DNA of 64,000 bases, taken from the NCBI GenBank assembly GCA_016219875.1, contig JACRJZ010000091.1, forward strand, positions 1-64,000. Direction: 5' to 3'. Origin of the DNA: Verrucomicrobiota bacterium (GTDB lineage Bacteria; Verrucomicrobiota; Verrucomicrobiia; Limisphaerales; JACRJZ01). The position numbers were made by a program, and so were the translations under genes. Below are positions 7,549 to 15,236 of this stretch, in pieces. The stretch's first letter is position 1. Every line of letters begins with the position of its first letter. Under the pieces are notes generated by a model, which worked only from the letters and a program-made list of their open reading frames with translations, searched no databases and was not told the DNA's origin.

Positions 7549-8460
7549 TCAAACAAGGTTCTCCAGGATGCTCGGCAATTGCTGCAAGCTTCGGCCCATC
7601 GAGGCCCGGGCGATGGCCATCTCGGCTTCATGCGCCGTCGGAAACAGGATCTGCCATCCGGGCGAGGCCATGCACTCGTCGAAGGCCACTTCGCGCAGGT
7701 TGCCGCTCGTGCCGATCTTGGCGTTGCGCACCAGCAAGTCCGCAATCTGCACCGCGGCCACGATGAGCGTGTGCTGCTTCGCCTCCTGCGGACGGTGATG
7801 GAACGCGGCCGCCTCGATCATCAACTCCGGCATGTTGTGGCTGCGCATGTAGATGGACCCGACCTGCGTGTGGTCCATGCCGAGCACGGCCAGTTCCGTT
7901 TCGGTCAGGTCCACCTCGGGGTTGGCGCGGGCGTGGTGGATGGCCGCGAAGTGTTCCGGGAAGCTCCAGGCCATGACGATCTTGCCGAGGTCATGCACCA
8001 GACCGGCCACGTAATCGCCTTCGTCCAACGGGGCCTGCACGGTCCCGATGACTTCGCGCGTCATCAACGCCACTCCGATGCAGTGCTGCCAGAACTCGCG
8101 CCACGGGAAGGCGCACCGGACGGTGAGCCGCTGGAAATCCTCGATGATCGGCGTGACCAGCGCGAGCTGGCGAATCTGGCGCACGCCCAGGTAGAAGACC
8201 GCCTCCTCGATGCTCTGGATGGGCGTGGTCAGGCCGAAATACACCGAATTGACCAGGCGCAACAACCGCGAGGTCAGGCTGGGGTCGCGGCGGACGATGT
8301 CCGAAATCTGCGCGGTGTAGCGCTGGTCCGCCTGCAACAGCGACCGCAAGGCGTTGCTGATGCTGCTCAGAGAGGGCAGGGCCGGGCATTGGGCCAGGCG
8401 GCGCTCGATGTCTTCAGCACTCAGCCGTTGCACTTTGGCTTCGTTCCCGAGTTCCGTCAT
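7549..8460 (-). CDS. HDOD domain protein (signalling output domain)
   Basis: A 303-residue protein made of one HDOD domain (about 18-230). It has the typical stretch CPALPSLSSISNALRSLL, then IVRRDPSLTSRLLRLVNSVYFG and the IEEAVFYLGVRQIRQLAL segment. HDOD domains are HD-like but lack phosphohydrolase metal ligands; they link to motility, chemotaxis and stress signalling in many bacteria. A sigma-28 promoter 25 bases upstream puts it in the flagellar regulon. The degenerate sensor kinase gene follows on the same strand after a spacer with a palindromic repeat, so the two may act together. Confidence 0.9.
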   Translation of the reverse strand: MTELGNEAKVQRLSAEDIERRLAQCPALPSLSSISNALRSLLQADQRYTAQISDIVRRDPSLTSRLLRLVNSVYFGLTTPIQSIEEAVFYLGVRQIRQLALVTPIIEDFQRLTVRCAFPWREFWQHCIGVALMTREVIGTVQAPLDEGDYVAGLVHDLGKIVMAWSFPEHFAAIHHARANPEVDLTETELAVLGMDHTQVGSIYMRSHNMPELMIEAAAFHHRPQEAKQHTLIVAAVQIADLLVRNAKIGTSGNLREVAFDECMASPGWQILFPTAHEAEMAIARASMGRSLQQLPSILENLV

Positions 8461-8484
8461 AGTCGGTATCCTAGTCTGTATCCG

Positions 8485-8511
8485 TTATCGGCAGGCTGTG
8501 GAGAAAGTTGA
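8485..8511 (-). promoter_or_regulatory. Sigma-28 promoter upstream of the HDOD gene
   Basis: On the minus strand TCAACTTT (8511-8504), 11 bases, then GCCGATAA (8492-8485). The -10 is a perfect match and the -35 differs from TAAAGTTT at two bases. The HDOD ATG is at 8460. Confidence 0.8.
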
Positions 8512-8570
8512 CAAGCAAAGCGGGAAAAACCGCGCGGTCTCCCTTTTTCGCCGGCCGGTGAGGTGGAACC

Positions 8571-8686
8571 GTGGAAGGGTGGAAGGGTTGAAGGGTTGAA
8601 GCGTTGAAGAGGATTCAGGCGATGGCTTTGGCCCAATGCCGGAGCCTCTTTAACCCTTCAACCCTTCAACCCTTCAACCCTCTTCC
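8571..8686. repeat. 8-bp-unit inverted repeat with conserved core
   Basis: The left arm is runs of GGGTTGAA-type units and the right arm runs of AACCCTTC units, making a long imperfect hairpin. The loop contains GAAGAGGATTC, GATGGCTTTGGCCCAATGCC and AGCCTCTT. The same core appears at 9748-9837 and, reversed, at 5655-5741. It stands in the divergent spacer between the HDOD gene and the sugar isomerase gene. Confidence 0.85.
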
Positions 8687-8774
8687 CCTTCGCATCCACT
8701 GCCCGCGGCGCGCCAGCGCCGGAAAGTCCGGCTTCGCCATTGCACTTCGCCAGAGTCTTGCTACAACCACCGCC

Positions 8775-9668
8775 ATGAAAACAAACCGCCGCCGTTTCCT
8801 TCAAACCGCCGGCCTGTCCGCCGGCACGCTGGGACTACTCAGTCAGCTTCCGTTCTCCGCGCGCGCCGCCCGGGCGCCCAGCTTCTTGAGCCGCAAACCC
8901 TCCATGCACCTGGGCTTGGTCACCTACAACCTGGCCGAGAAATGGGACGTCGAAGCCATCATCAAGAATTGCGAAGCGTCCGGTTTTGAGGGGGTGGAGC
9001 TGCGCACCAGCCACGCCCACAAGGTTGAAGTGGACCTCAGCCAAGAGCAGCGCACCGAGGTCAAGAAGCGGTTTCAGAACTCCAAGGTGCAACTGATGGG
9101 GCTGGGCAGCGCCTTCGACTACCACACGCCGGACCAGGCCAAACTCCGAAAGGACCTCGACGCCACCAAGGAGTACATCGTCCTCGCCCAAGACGTGGGC
9201 GCGACGGGTGTGAAGGTGCGGCCCAACGGCTTTCCGAAAGACGTGCCGCAGGAGAAGACTTTGGAGCAGATCGGCAAGTCCCTCCGCGAACTCGGCGACT
9301 TTGCCCGCGACCACGGCCAAGTTCTCCGGCTGGAAGTTCACGGCAGCGGCACCTCGTTCCCCCCGCACATCAAGACGATCATGGATGTCGCCAATCATCC
9401 CAACGTCGGCGTGTGCTGGAACTCGAACCAGAGCGACCTCGACGGCGAGGGCTGGGACCACAACTTCGACTTGCTCAAGGACAAGATCTTCGCCGTCCAC
9501 ATGCGCGACCTGTTCCTGGAAGAGTATCCGTGGCGCAAGCTGATGACGCGCTTGAACGAGATCAAGTTCACCGGCTTCTGCCTGGCCGAGGTCTCCGCCA
9601 GCACCGATCCCGTGCGCGTCATGAAATACTACCGCGCCCTCTGGCTGGCGTATCAGGGGCTGCTGTGA
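8775..9668 (+). CDS. Tat-exported sugar phosphate isomerase/epimerase family protein
   Basis: A xylose-isomerase-like TIM barrel of 297 residues, expected to bind a divalent metal and act on a sugar. It begins with a twin-arginine signal (NRRRFLQTAGLSAGTLGLL), so it is exported folded. Likely metal or catalytic positions are the Glu and His of LRLEVHG, the Asn of VCWNSN, the His of VHMRD and the Glu of CLAEVS, in family order. I chose the ATG at 8775 because the longer in-frame start at 8604 lies in repeat sequence and has no homologous character. The substrate is not predictable. Confidence 0.88.
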   Translation: MKTNRRRFLQTAGLSAGTLGLLSQLPFSARAARAPSFLSRKPSMHLGLVTYNLAEKWDVEAIIKNCEASGFEGVELRTSHAHKVEVDLSQEQRTEVKKRFQNSKVQLMGLGSAFDYHTPDQAKLRKDLDATKEYIVLAQDVGATGVKVRPNGFPKDVPQEKTLEQIGKSLRELGDFARDHGQVLRLEVHGSGTSFPPHIKTIMDVANHPNVGVCWNSNQSDLDGEGWDHNFDLLKDKIFAVHMRDLFLEEYPWRKLMTRLNEIKFTGFCLAEVSASTDPVRVMKYYRALWLAYQGLL

Positions 9669-9747
9669 CTTGCGCGTCACCGCAACTTCCCGCAGCGATC
9701 CGAACTCTGGCGTCTCCGTCAGGGTGACGGAGTGGAAGCCAGCGAGC

Positions 9748-9837
9748 GTGGGTTGAGGCGTTGAAGCGTTGAAGAGGATTCCTGGGATGGCTTCAGCCCA
9801 ATGCCACAGCCTCTTCAACCCTTCCACCCTTCAATTC
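9748..9837. repeat. 8-bp-unit inverted repeat with conserved core
   Basis: Third copy of the family at 8571-8686: arms of TTGAAGCG / CTTCAACC units around GAAGAGGATTC, GATGGCTTCAGCCCAATGCC and AGCCTCTT. It sits in the spacer before obg. An artefactual upstream start for obg lies inside it. Confidence 0.85.
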
Positions 9838-9918
9838 CGATTCGCTCCAGCCCCGCAAGCACCGCCGCCGTTCCTTTCCCCTTCCCGCCCGGCGCGATTC
9901 GGCTATAACACCCGCCAG

Positions 9919-11115
9919 ATGTTCGTTGATGAAATCAAAGTCTATGCGCGGGCCGGGCACGGCGGCCGAGGTTGTATCGCCTTCCACCGGGAGAAGTTTT
10001 GCCCCAAAGGCGGCCCTAGCGGCGGCAACGGAGGGCGTGGTGGCAACGTGGTCCTGCAAGCCGATCACGACTTGAACAACCTCATCGCCCAGTACTTCAA
10101 CCCGCGGCTGGTGGCTGAGAAAGGCGAGAGCGGCATGGGGAAAGGCATGGACGGCCACGCCGGCAAAGACCTGATCGTGAAGGTGCCGTGCGGCACCCTG
10201 GTCTGGCGGACCGCCGCGCCCGTGCCACCGGCGGCCGGGCTGGCCCCGTCACCGGCCGCCCGCGGCCCGATGCTCAGCAGCACGAGCCAGCGCGGCGTCC
10301 TTCGCTATGCCGGGAGGGACCGGGCGATGGAGATTGATCTGTCCCGAGACGAGGACGAACCAGAGGCGGCCGCCGGCGCCTCGCGTCCGCCGCGGGAGGG
10401 GGAACTCGTCGCCGACCTCACGCAACACGGCCAGCAGTTCGTGCTCTGCCAGGGCGGCCGCGGCGGACTGGGCAACCGGAATTTCGCCACTGCCGTCCGC
10501 CAGACGCCGCGTTTTGCACAGCCCGGCGAGCCGGGTGACGAAGGCGACTTCCTGCTGGAACTGCGCATCATCGCGGACGTGGGCCTGGTGGGTTACCCGA
10601 ACGCGGGGAAGTCCACCTTGCTGACCGCCATTTCCAAGGCGCGGCCCAGAGTCGCGCCGTATCCGTTTACCACGCTTCATCCCCAGATTGGGATTGTCGA
10701 ATACGCTGACCTCCATCGTCTGGTGGTGTGCGACGTGCCGGGCCTCATCGAGGGCGCGCACCGCAATGTGGGTCTGGGCCACGAGTTCCTCCGGCACATC
10801 GAGCGGTGCAAAGTGCTCGTCCTGCTCCTGGACATGGCCGGGGCCGACAACCGCGCGCCCTGGGACGATCACCGGCATCTGATCGAAGAACTGGGTCTCT
10901 ACGACCCAGCCCTGCTGGAGAAGCCGCGCCTCGTCGTGGCGAATAAAATGGATGAGCCGGTGGCCGAACAGAACTTGAGGAAGTTCAAGCGGCGCGTTCC
11001 GAAAACGCCCGTGCTGCCCATGGCCGCGGCGTTCGACGAAGGCGTGGAGCGCTTCAAGGACGAAATCCGTGAAGCCGTGAACGAGGCGACCGCGGCGGTG
11101 AAACAGAACGCGTGA
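9919..11115 (+). CDS. obg: GTPase Obg/CgtA
   Basis: An essential ribosome-associated GTPase acting in 50S assembly and stress control. The glycine-rich Obg fold occupies residues 1-170 and starts MFVDEIKVYARAGHGGRG. The G domain has P-loop GYPNAGKS at 225-232, DVPGLIEGA near 272-280 and NKMD at 342-345. The protein is 398 residues. An unusual insert of about 55-60 residues (about 98-160, Pro/Ala-rich then acidic) splits the Obg domain between CGTLVW and GELVADLTQHGQ, which are adjacent in most homologues. I chose the ATG at 9919 because the family starts at this Met. No rpmA or rplU gene lies beside it, unlike in many bacteria. Confidence 0.95.
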   Translation: MFVDEIKVYARAGHGGRGCIAFHREKFCPKGGPSGGNGGRGGNVVLQADHDLNNLIAQYFNPRLVAEKGESGMGKGMDGHAGKDLIVKVPCGTLVWRTAAPVPPAAGLAPSPAARGPMLSSTSQRGVLRYAGRDRAMEIDLSRDEDEPEAAAGASRPPREGELVADLTQHGQQFVLCQGGRGGLGNRNFATAVRQTPRFAQPGEPGDEGDFLLELRIIADVGLVGYPNAGKSTLLTAISKARPRVAPYPFTTLHPQIGIVEYADLHRLVVCDVPGLIEGAHRNVGLGHEFLRHIERCKVLVLLLDMAGADNRAPWDDHRHLIEELGLYDPALLEKPRLVVANKMDEPVAEQNLRKFKRRVPKTPVLPMAAAFDEGVERFKDEIREAVNEATAAVKQNA

Positions 11116-11197
11116 TCTGTTCTTCGTCCTTTCGAAAGCGTCGAGGGCCGAGGCTTGATCCGGCCCTGGTCCCGCGACAGGGCTGATTCAAGAAAGC

Positions 11198-11270
11198 GTA
11201 GCAGCCGACGTGAGGAGGCTCTGTTTTCAAATCCGAAATCAAAACAGAGCCTCCTCACGTCGGCTGCTAC
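11198..11270. repeat. GTAGCAGCC palindromic repeat, copy 2
   Basis: Perfect 24-base inverted arms starting GTAGCAGCCGACGTGAGGAG, with an inner palindrome (CTCTGTTTT / AAAACAGAG). Outer flanks GATTCAAGAA / TTCTTGAATC lengthen the stem to about 11184-11289. It lies between obg and the EEP gene and could serve as terminator for obg. Confidence 0.92.
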
Positions 11271-11395
11271 GATCCAGGGATTCTTGAATCCACCGCGGGT
11301 TCCGCGAACGTCCGGCGAGTATCCGCTTGCGACCCGTCCACGGAAGTGATTCACTCTTGCCGTCCTAAAATCACAAACCCTCAACAAGCACCGCT

Positions 11396-12205
11396 ATGGC
11401 CAAATTATTCTCCGTTGCCTCCTGGAACGTGGAGCATTTCGACGACGATGCCTCGCGCATCGGACGGGTGGTGAAGTTTCTCAACGATCAAAACCCGGAC
11501 GTCTTCGCGCTCTACGAAGTGGAGGGCAAGGCGGTCTTCGCCGAGTTGACGCAGCAGATGCCCAAGTACCACTTCCACATCACCGAGGGCCAGCAGACGC
11601 AGGAAATCCTGGTCGGCGCCCGCGGCACGCTGAGCGCCTTCTTTACACAGAAGCTGGAGTTCAAGGAGGGCAACACCTTCCTGCGGCCCGGCGCGCTGCT
11701 CACGGTCACGGTCAACGGCGACTCCTACCCGCTCCTCTTCCTTCACACCAAGAGCGGCAATGCGCCCGTCGGCCTGGGCATCCGCGACGACATGCTCCGG
11801 CGCGCGTTGGACTTCCGCAAGACGCTCAACAAGGCCTCGCCCAACGGGAAGGCCAACTACATCGTCCTCGGCGACCTCAACACGATGGGCATGAAGTATC
11901 CCTTCCAAAAGGACATTGAGGCGGAGGTGGAATTGAAGAAGCTCGACGCCGACGCCAAGAAGCGCCAGATGCGCCGGCTGGGCAAAACCAAGCCGGCCAC
12001 GTGGTGGAACGGTCCCGGCAGTTCGATTCCGCCGAGCAACCTCGATCAGATCGTGGCGGCGGATCACCTGAAGTTCAAAGCCTTCGCCGGCGGAGCGGAA
12101 GCGGACGTGCGCGGCTGGGCCTCGCTCGGCACAGACGCGGAGAAAGCGTCGTGGATCAAGAGCTACTCCGATCACTCGCTTTTGCTCTTCCAGGTGGAGA
12201 AGTGA
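11396..12205 (+). CDS. Endonuclease/exonuclease/phosphatase (EEP) family protein
   Basis: A 269-residue single-domain metal-dependent phosphodiesterase-fold protein without a signal peptide, hence cytosolic. EEP motifs in order: SWNVEHF (Asn ligand) near residue 10, ALYEVEG (Glu metal ligand) near 40, LFLHTKS near 115, LGDLNTMG (catalytic Asp/Asn pair) near 159, and the C-terminal SDHSLLLF (Asp-His). The substrate could be nucleic acid or a phospho-compound; the fold alone does not decide. It stands alone between two spacers. Confidence 0.85.
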   Translation: MAKLFSVASWNVEHFDDDASRIGRVVKFLNDQNPDVFALYEVEGKAVFAELTQQMPKYHFHITEGQQTQEILVGARGTLSAFFTQKLEFKEGNTFLRPGALLTVTVNGDSYPLLFLHTKSGNAPVGLGIRDDMLRRALDFRKTLNKASPNGKANYIVLGDLNTMGMKYPFQKDIEAEVELKKLDADAKKRQMRRLGKTKPATWWNGPGSSIPPSNLDQIVAADHLKFKAFAGGAEADVRGWASLGTDAEKASWIKSYSDHSLLLFQVEK

Positions 12206-12515
12206 GCGTTCGCGTGGTTGAGCAGCCCTCGTACCGGAGGCGATGGAGGTTTGACAACAAACCTCGCGTGGGTTTGGCTTGCGGACGCTGCGGAAGACGG
12301 GCCTTCAGTCTCGCCGAATTCCTTTCGCTGTTTCCCGAACGGCTCAAGTCGGCGCATTTGAATCGCTGTCAATTCGTCCGATTTGTGTCAGGGCCTTGGT
12401 GTCTCTGCGGTTCCCCGGCGTGTTCCCAACACCATCGTTCGACCGAGCGGATACCAGGGCGGCGCGGAGACAGGTCTTTGCTGACAAGCTACGCTGGCCA
12501 CGTTATAGCCGCCTC
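12206..12515 (+). other. 310-bp spacer with one strong hairpin
   Basis: No gene seen. A perfect 8-bp stem GAGGTTTG / CAAACCTC with an ACAA loop lies at 12246-12265, soon after the EEP gene. It has no T-run, so it is at best a weak terminator. Confidence 0.4.
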
Positions 12516-14573
12516 ATGCTCTTGCGCATCAAACTCGTCGTCCTCCTTGCGCCCTTGGCGGCGGGCGTCCTCGTTGCCGGTACTCCTGGCCGGACGGGAG
12601 GATTGACGGACCTGCCCAAAGAAATCCTCGCGCCGGTTTCTCTCGCCAATCCCGGCTTCGAAGAAGAGGGGACCGGTTGGACACCGGCCAGCGCGGAAGC
12701 CTTCAGCACGGCGAGCGCCGTTGGCGCTGCGCATTCCGGGAAGTCCTGCCTGCGCTTCGATGCCGCACAAACCACTCGCTTCGTTCCGTCCTGGCGGCAG
12801 AAACTGCCGGATGTCGGCCCTGGCGCGTACGTCCTGCGCTTCTGGCTCAAGACACGCTCAGTGGGAACCCAAGGCAAAGCGGGCGATGGCGTGCGCGTCG
12901 GCCTGGAATTCCAGCGGCAGGACGATCAGCGCGCCTGGCCTGCCACCGAGGTGTTTCGTGGCACACGGGACTGGCACCAACAGGAGTTGCGCGTCTTCAT
13001 CCCCAACGACCTCAAGCCGGGCACCGCTTGTCTCACCATTCACCGCTACGGCGGCCCTGGTGGTGGCGAGGCCTTCTTCGACGACTTCAGCCTGGAGCGT
13101 GTGGCGTCGTCAGCGATCGAGGCCTTCTTGGAATATCCGAACTTCCGCGGACTGCTGCCGGACGATGGCCCGATGCGTCTCCGAGTGTGGGTGAAAGTCA
13201 ACGCTGTCCAGCCGCGCAGTCCGGCGCAAATCGAAGTGGTGAACGAGGCTGACCGAAAACAGGTCGCCCGCGTGGAGTTGCCGGCGGGCGCGAAGGAGCA
13301 AGTCGTCCACATCGACGCGGCGAGCTGGCCGCTGGGCAGTTACTTGCTTCGTGCGCGGTTGGGCGATGCGGCCTATCCGGCTTACCGCATCTGCAAGATT
13401 TCAGCGGCCCAGCGTCGTCAGATGGCGACGTGGTTCGACGAGCACGGGGTCTGGCATCAGCAGGGCAAGCCGGCCTTTGTGCTCGGCTTCTACAATGCCC
13501 AGGGCTGGGATTCGACCGGGCGCCTGGACCAACTGGCCGCGGCGCGTCCGAACTTCGCCATTGATTACGCCAGTTGGGCGCTTCCGTTGGAGGAACAGCG
13601 GCGGTACTTGGCGCAGTTGCGGCAGTGGGGCGTTTGGTTTCTCAGCACGGTGAACATGGTCTTCCCCGGCAGCGCCTACAATGTGCTGCGGCATCCCATC
13701 GGCAAAGAACTCCTGCCTGCAGCGAGCGAAGCCGAGGACACACCGGAGAATCTGGACCGCTACTTGGTCCGCCTGGCCGAAGCGATGCGGGCCACGCCTG
13801 GCCACGCCGGCTGGTACGTGATGGACGAACGCCCTTTCGATCAAGCGCCGCGGCATTTTCATCAGTACCAAGTGCTCCGCGAGGCTGATCCAGATCATCC
13901 GACTTTCGGCGTGAGCGACAAGCCGGACGAACTGGCGTTCTGGCGCGACACGCTCGATGTCGTGGGCCTCGATCCCTACCCGCTGTTCAACGCCAAACAG
14001 GGCCGTCCCTTGACCCTGGCCGGAGACTGGACCCGCGCGGCGGTCGAAGCGACTCACGGCAGCCGCCCGGTCTGGATGGTCCTCCAGTTCTTCCAAGGCT
14101 GGAGCACCGACCGCTGGCCCACCGAGGAAGAACTGCGCTCCATGAGTCTGATGGCGATCACCGAAGGCGCGCGAGGCTTGTTCTACTGGAGCTTTGGCAT
14201 CCGCGGATTGAAGGCGGTGCGGAACGAAACCGAACAGGCGGAGTACTGGCGGCGCGCGGTGGCCGTCTGCCGGGAACTCAAACGACTGGAGCCGGCGCTC
14301 GTGGCTCCGGACAGCGCTGGCCTGGTACACACCGTGTCCGACCCGCGAATCCGTTGGCAGGCGCGCAAAGTTGCGGGCAAGGCGGTCGTCTTCGCCTACC
14401 TGCCCGCGAAGCGATTCAGCGAACGCTTCGAGCAGCCGCCAGCGGAAGTGCGTTTCACGTTCCAGGACGGACGCACTGTCGCGCGGAAGTTCGCGCCGGA
14501 TACCGCGGACTGGTTCGAGATCGAACTCGCTTCCCGCCCTGAGGACACTGAGCGGAAGAAGACCCGCGATTGA
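12516..14573 (+). CDS. Secreted glycosidase-like protein with N-terminal beta-sandwich domain
   Basis: A 685-residue exported protein. A signal peptide (about 1-22, LVVLLAPLAAGVLVAG) is followed by a carbohydrate-binding-like beta-sandwich (about 35-195: NPGFEEEGTGW ... SGKSCLRFDA ... FFDDFSLERV). A linker domain precedes a TIM-barrel-like region (about 310-600). The barrel contains WYVMDERPFDQ, a VVGLDPYPL strand and GLFYWSFG, which resemble acid/base and active-site strands of glycoside hydrolases. I cannot assign a GH family. The start at 12516 is chosen because the signal peptide begins there; upstream frame extension is low-quality spacer. Confidence 0.75.
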   Translation: MLLRIKLVVLLAPLAAGVLVAGTPGRTGGLTDLPKEILAPVSLANPGFEEEGTGWTPASAEAFSTASAVGAAHSGKSCLRFDAAQTTRFVPSWRQKLPDVGPGAYVLRFWLKTRSVGTQGKAGDGVRVGLEFQRQDDQRAWPATEVFRGTRDWHQQELRVFIPNDLKPGTACLTIHRYGGPGGGEAFFDDFSLERVASSAIEAFLEYPNFRGLLPDDGPMRLRVWVKVNAVQPRSPAQIEVVNEADRKQVARVELPAGAKEQVVHIDAASWPLGSYLLRARLGDAAYPAYRICKISAAQRRQMATWFDEHGVWHQQGKPAFVLGFYNAQGWDSTGRLDQLAAARPNFAIDYASWALPLEEQRRYLAQLRQWGVWFLSTVNMVFPGSAYNVLRHPIGKELLPAASEAEDTPENLDRYLVRLAEAMRATPGHAGWYVMDERPFDQAPRHFHQYQVLREADPDHPTFGVSDKPDELAFWRDTLDVVGLDPYPLFNAKQGRPLTLAGDWTRAAVEATHGSRPVWMVLQFFQGWSTDRWPTEEELRSMSLMAITEGARGLFYWSFGIRGLKAVRNETEQAEYWRRAVAVCRELKRLEPALVAPDSAGLVHTVSDPRIRWQARKVAGKAVVFAYLPAKRFSERFEQPPAEVRFTFQDGRTVARKFAPDTADWFEIELASRPEDTERKKTRD

Positions 14574-15224
14574 CGGTTGAGTCTTGATCCTGCATCGAGA
14601 CGGCGCCTGGCGAGACGGCGCCACCGCTTGCAGCAAAGCGGGTGAATGACCTTGCGTTTTCGCCGCCTTTCCGCCTCAATGCCGCCCGTCAATTCGCCAA
14701 GCAGCACAAGGCCATGCACGCACCGAACAACTCGCGTGGAGACGAGCCAACTCGCCGGAAGCTCTGCTCTTGCGGCCGGCAGGAACTTGGCGCCATCTTG
14801 ATCTCCGGCCACCGACTGACCACGAACAACGAACCACGAAGTCACAACTCAATGCACTCCCAGATCCTCCCGCGCCTCGTGTGCTTTCTCGTGACGCCCT
14901 CTCAACTTCTCCGCGCCTGTCCTGGTGCAGACGTGGTGGCACCAAGAGGGAGTCAGATTCTCTGAATCGAAGCTTGCCTTCCGTTCGCGCCTCAGCTACA
15001 CCCTTGCCGTTCCTCGGTGGAAACAAACAATATGTAACGAATAAACAATAAGTTTCGCGAGCTTCGGCCGCTGTCCATACCGAAACGGACAATTTCCTTG
15101 GACCTCAAGTGGCGCTGGAGCACGCCCGGAAACGGGCGTGCCGAAAGCGTTCTTGAGAGGCATGTCCGTGCCTGGTATGGGGCGTGAGTAGTCACGCCCC
15201 TGCAGCGTCTGGGGCCACGAAGAA
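14574..15224. other. 651-bp spacer with two perfect hairpins
   Basis: No supported gene. Two perfect 9-bp stems occur before the caspase-like gene. At 15120-15141 GCACGCCCG pairs with CGGGCGTGC around a GAAA tetraloop. At 15179-15200 GGGGCGTGA pairs with TCACGCCCC around GTAG. A short run of 7-8-base units (CCACGAAC-type) lies at 14819-14842. An AT-richer patch (15021-15060) separates them. Confidence 0.5.
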
Positions 15225-15236
15225 ATGGAGAAAACA

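Noticed and set aside
8604..8774. N-terminal extension of the sugar isomerase
   Set aside because: The extension is encoded by the 8-bp-unit repeat; the Tat signal at 8775 marks the real start. The same applies to obg (9769-9918).
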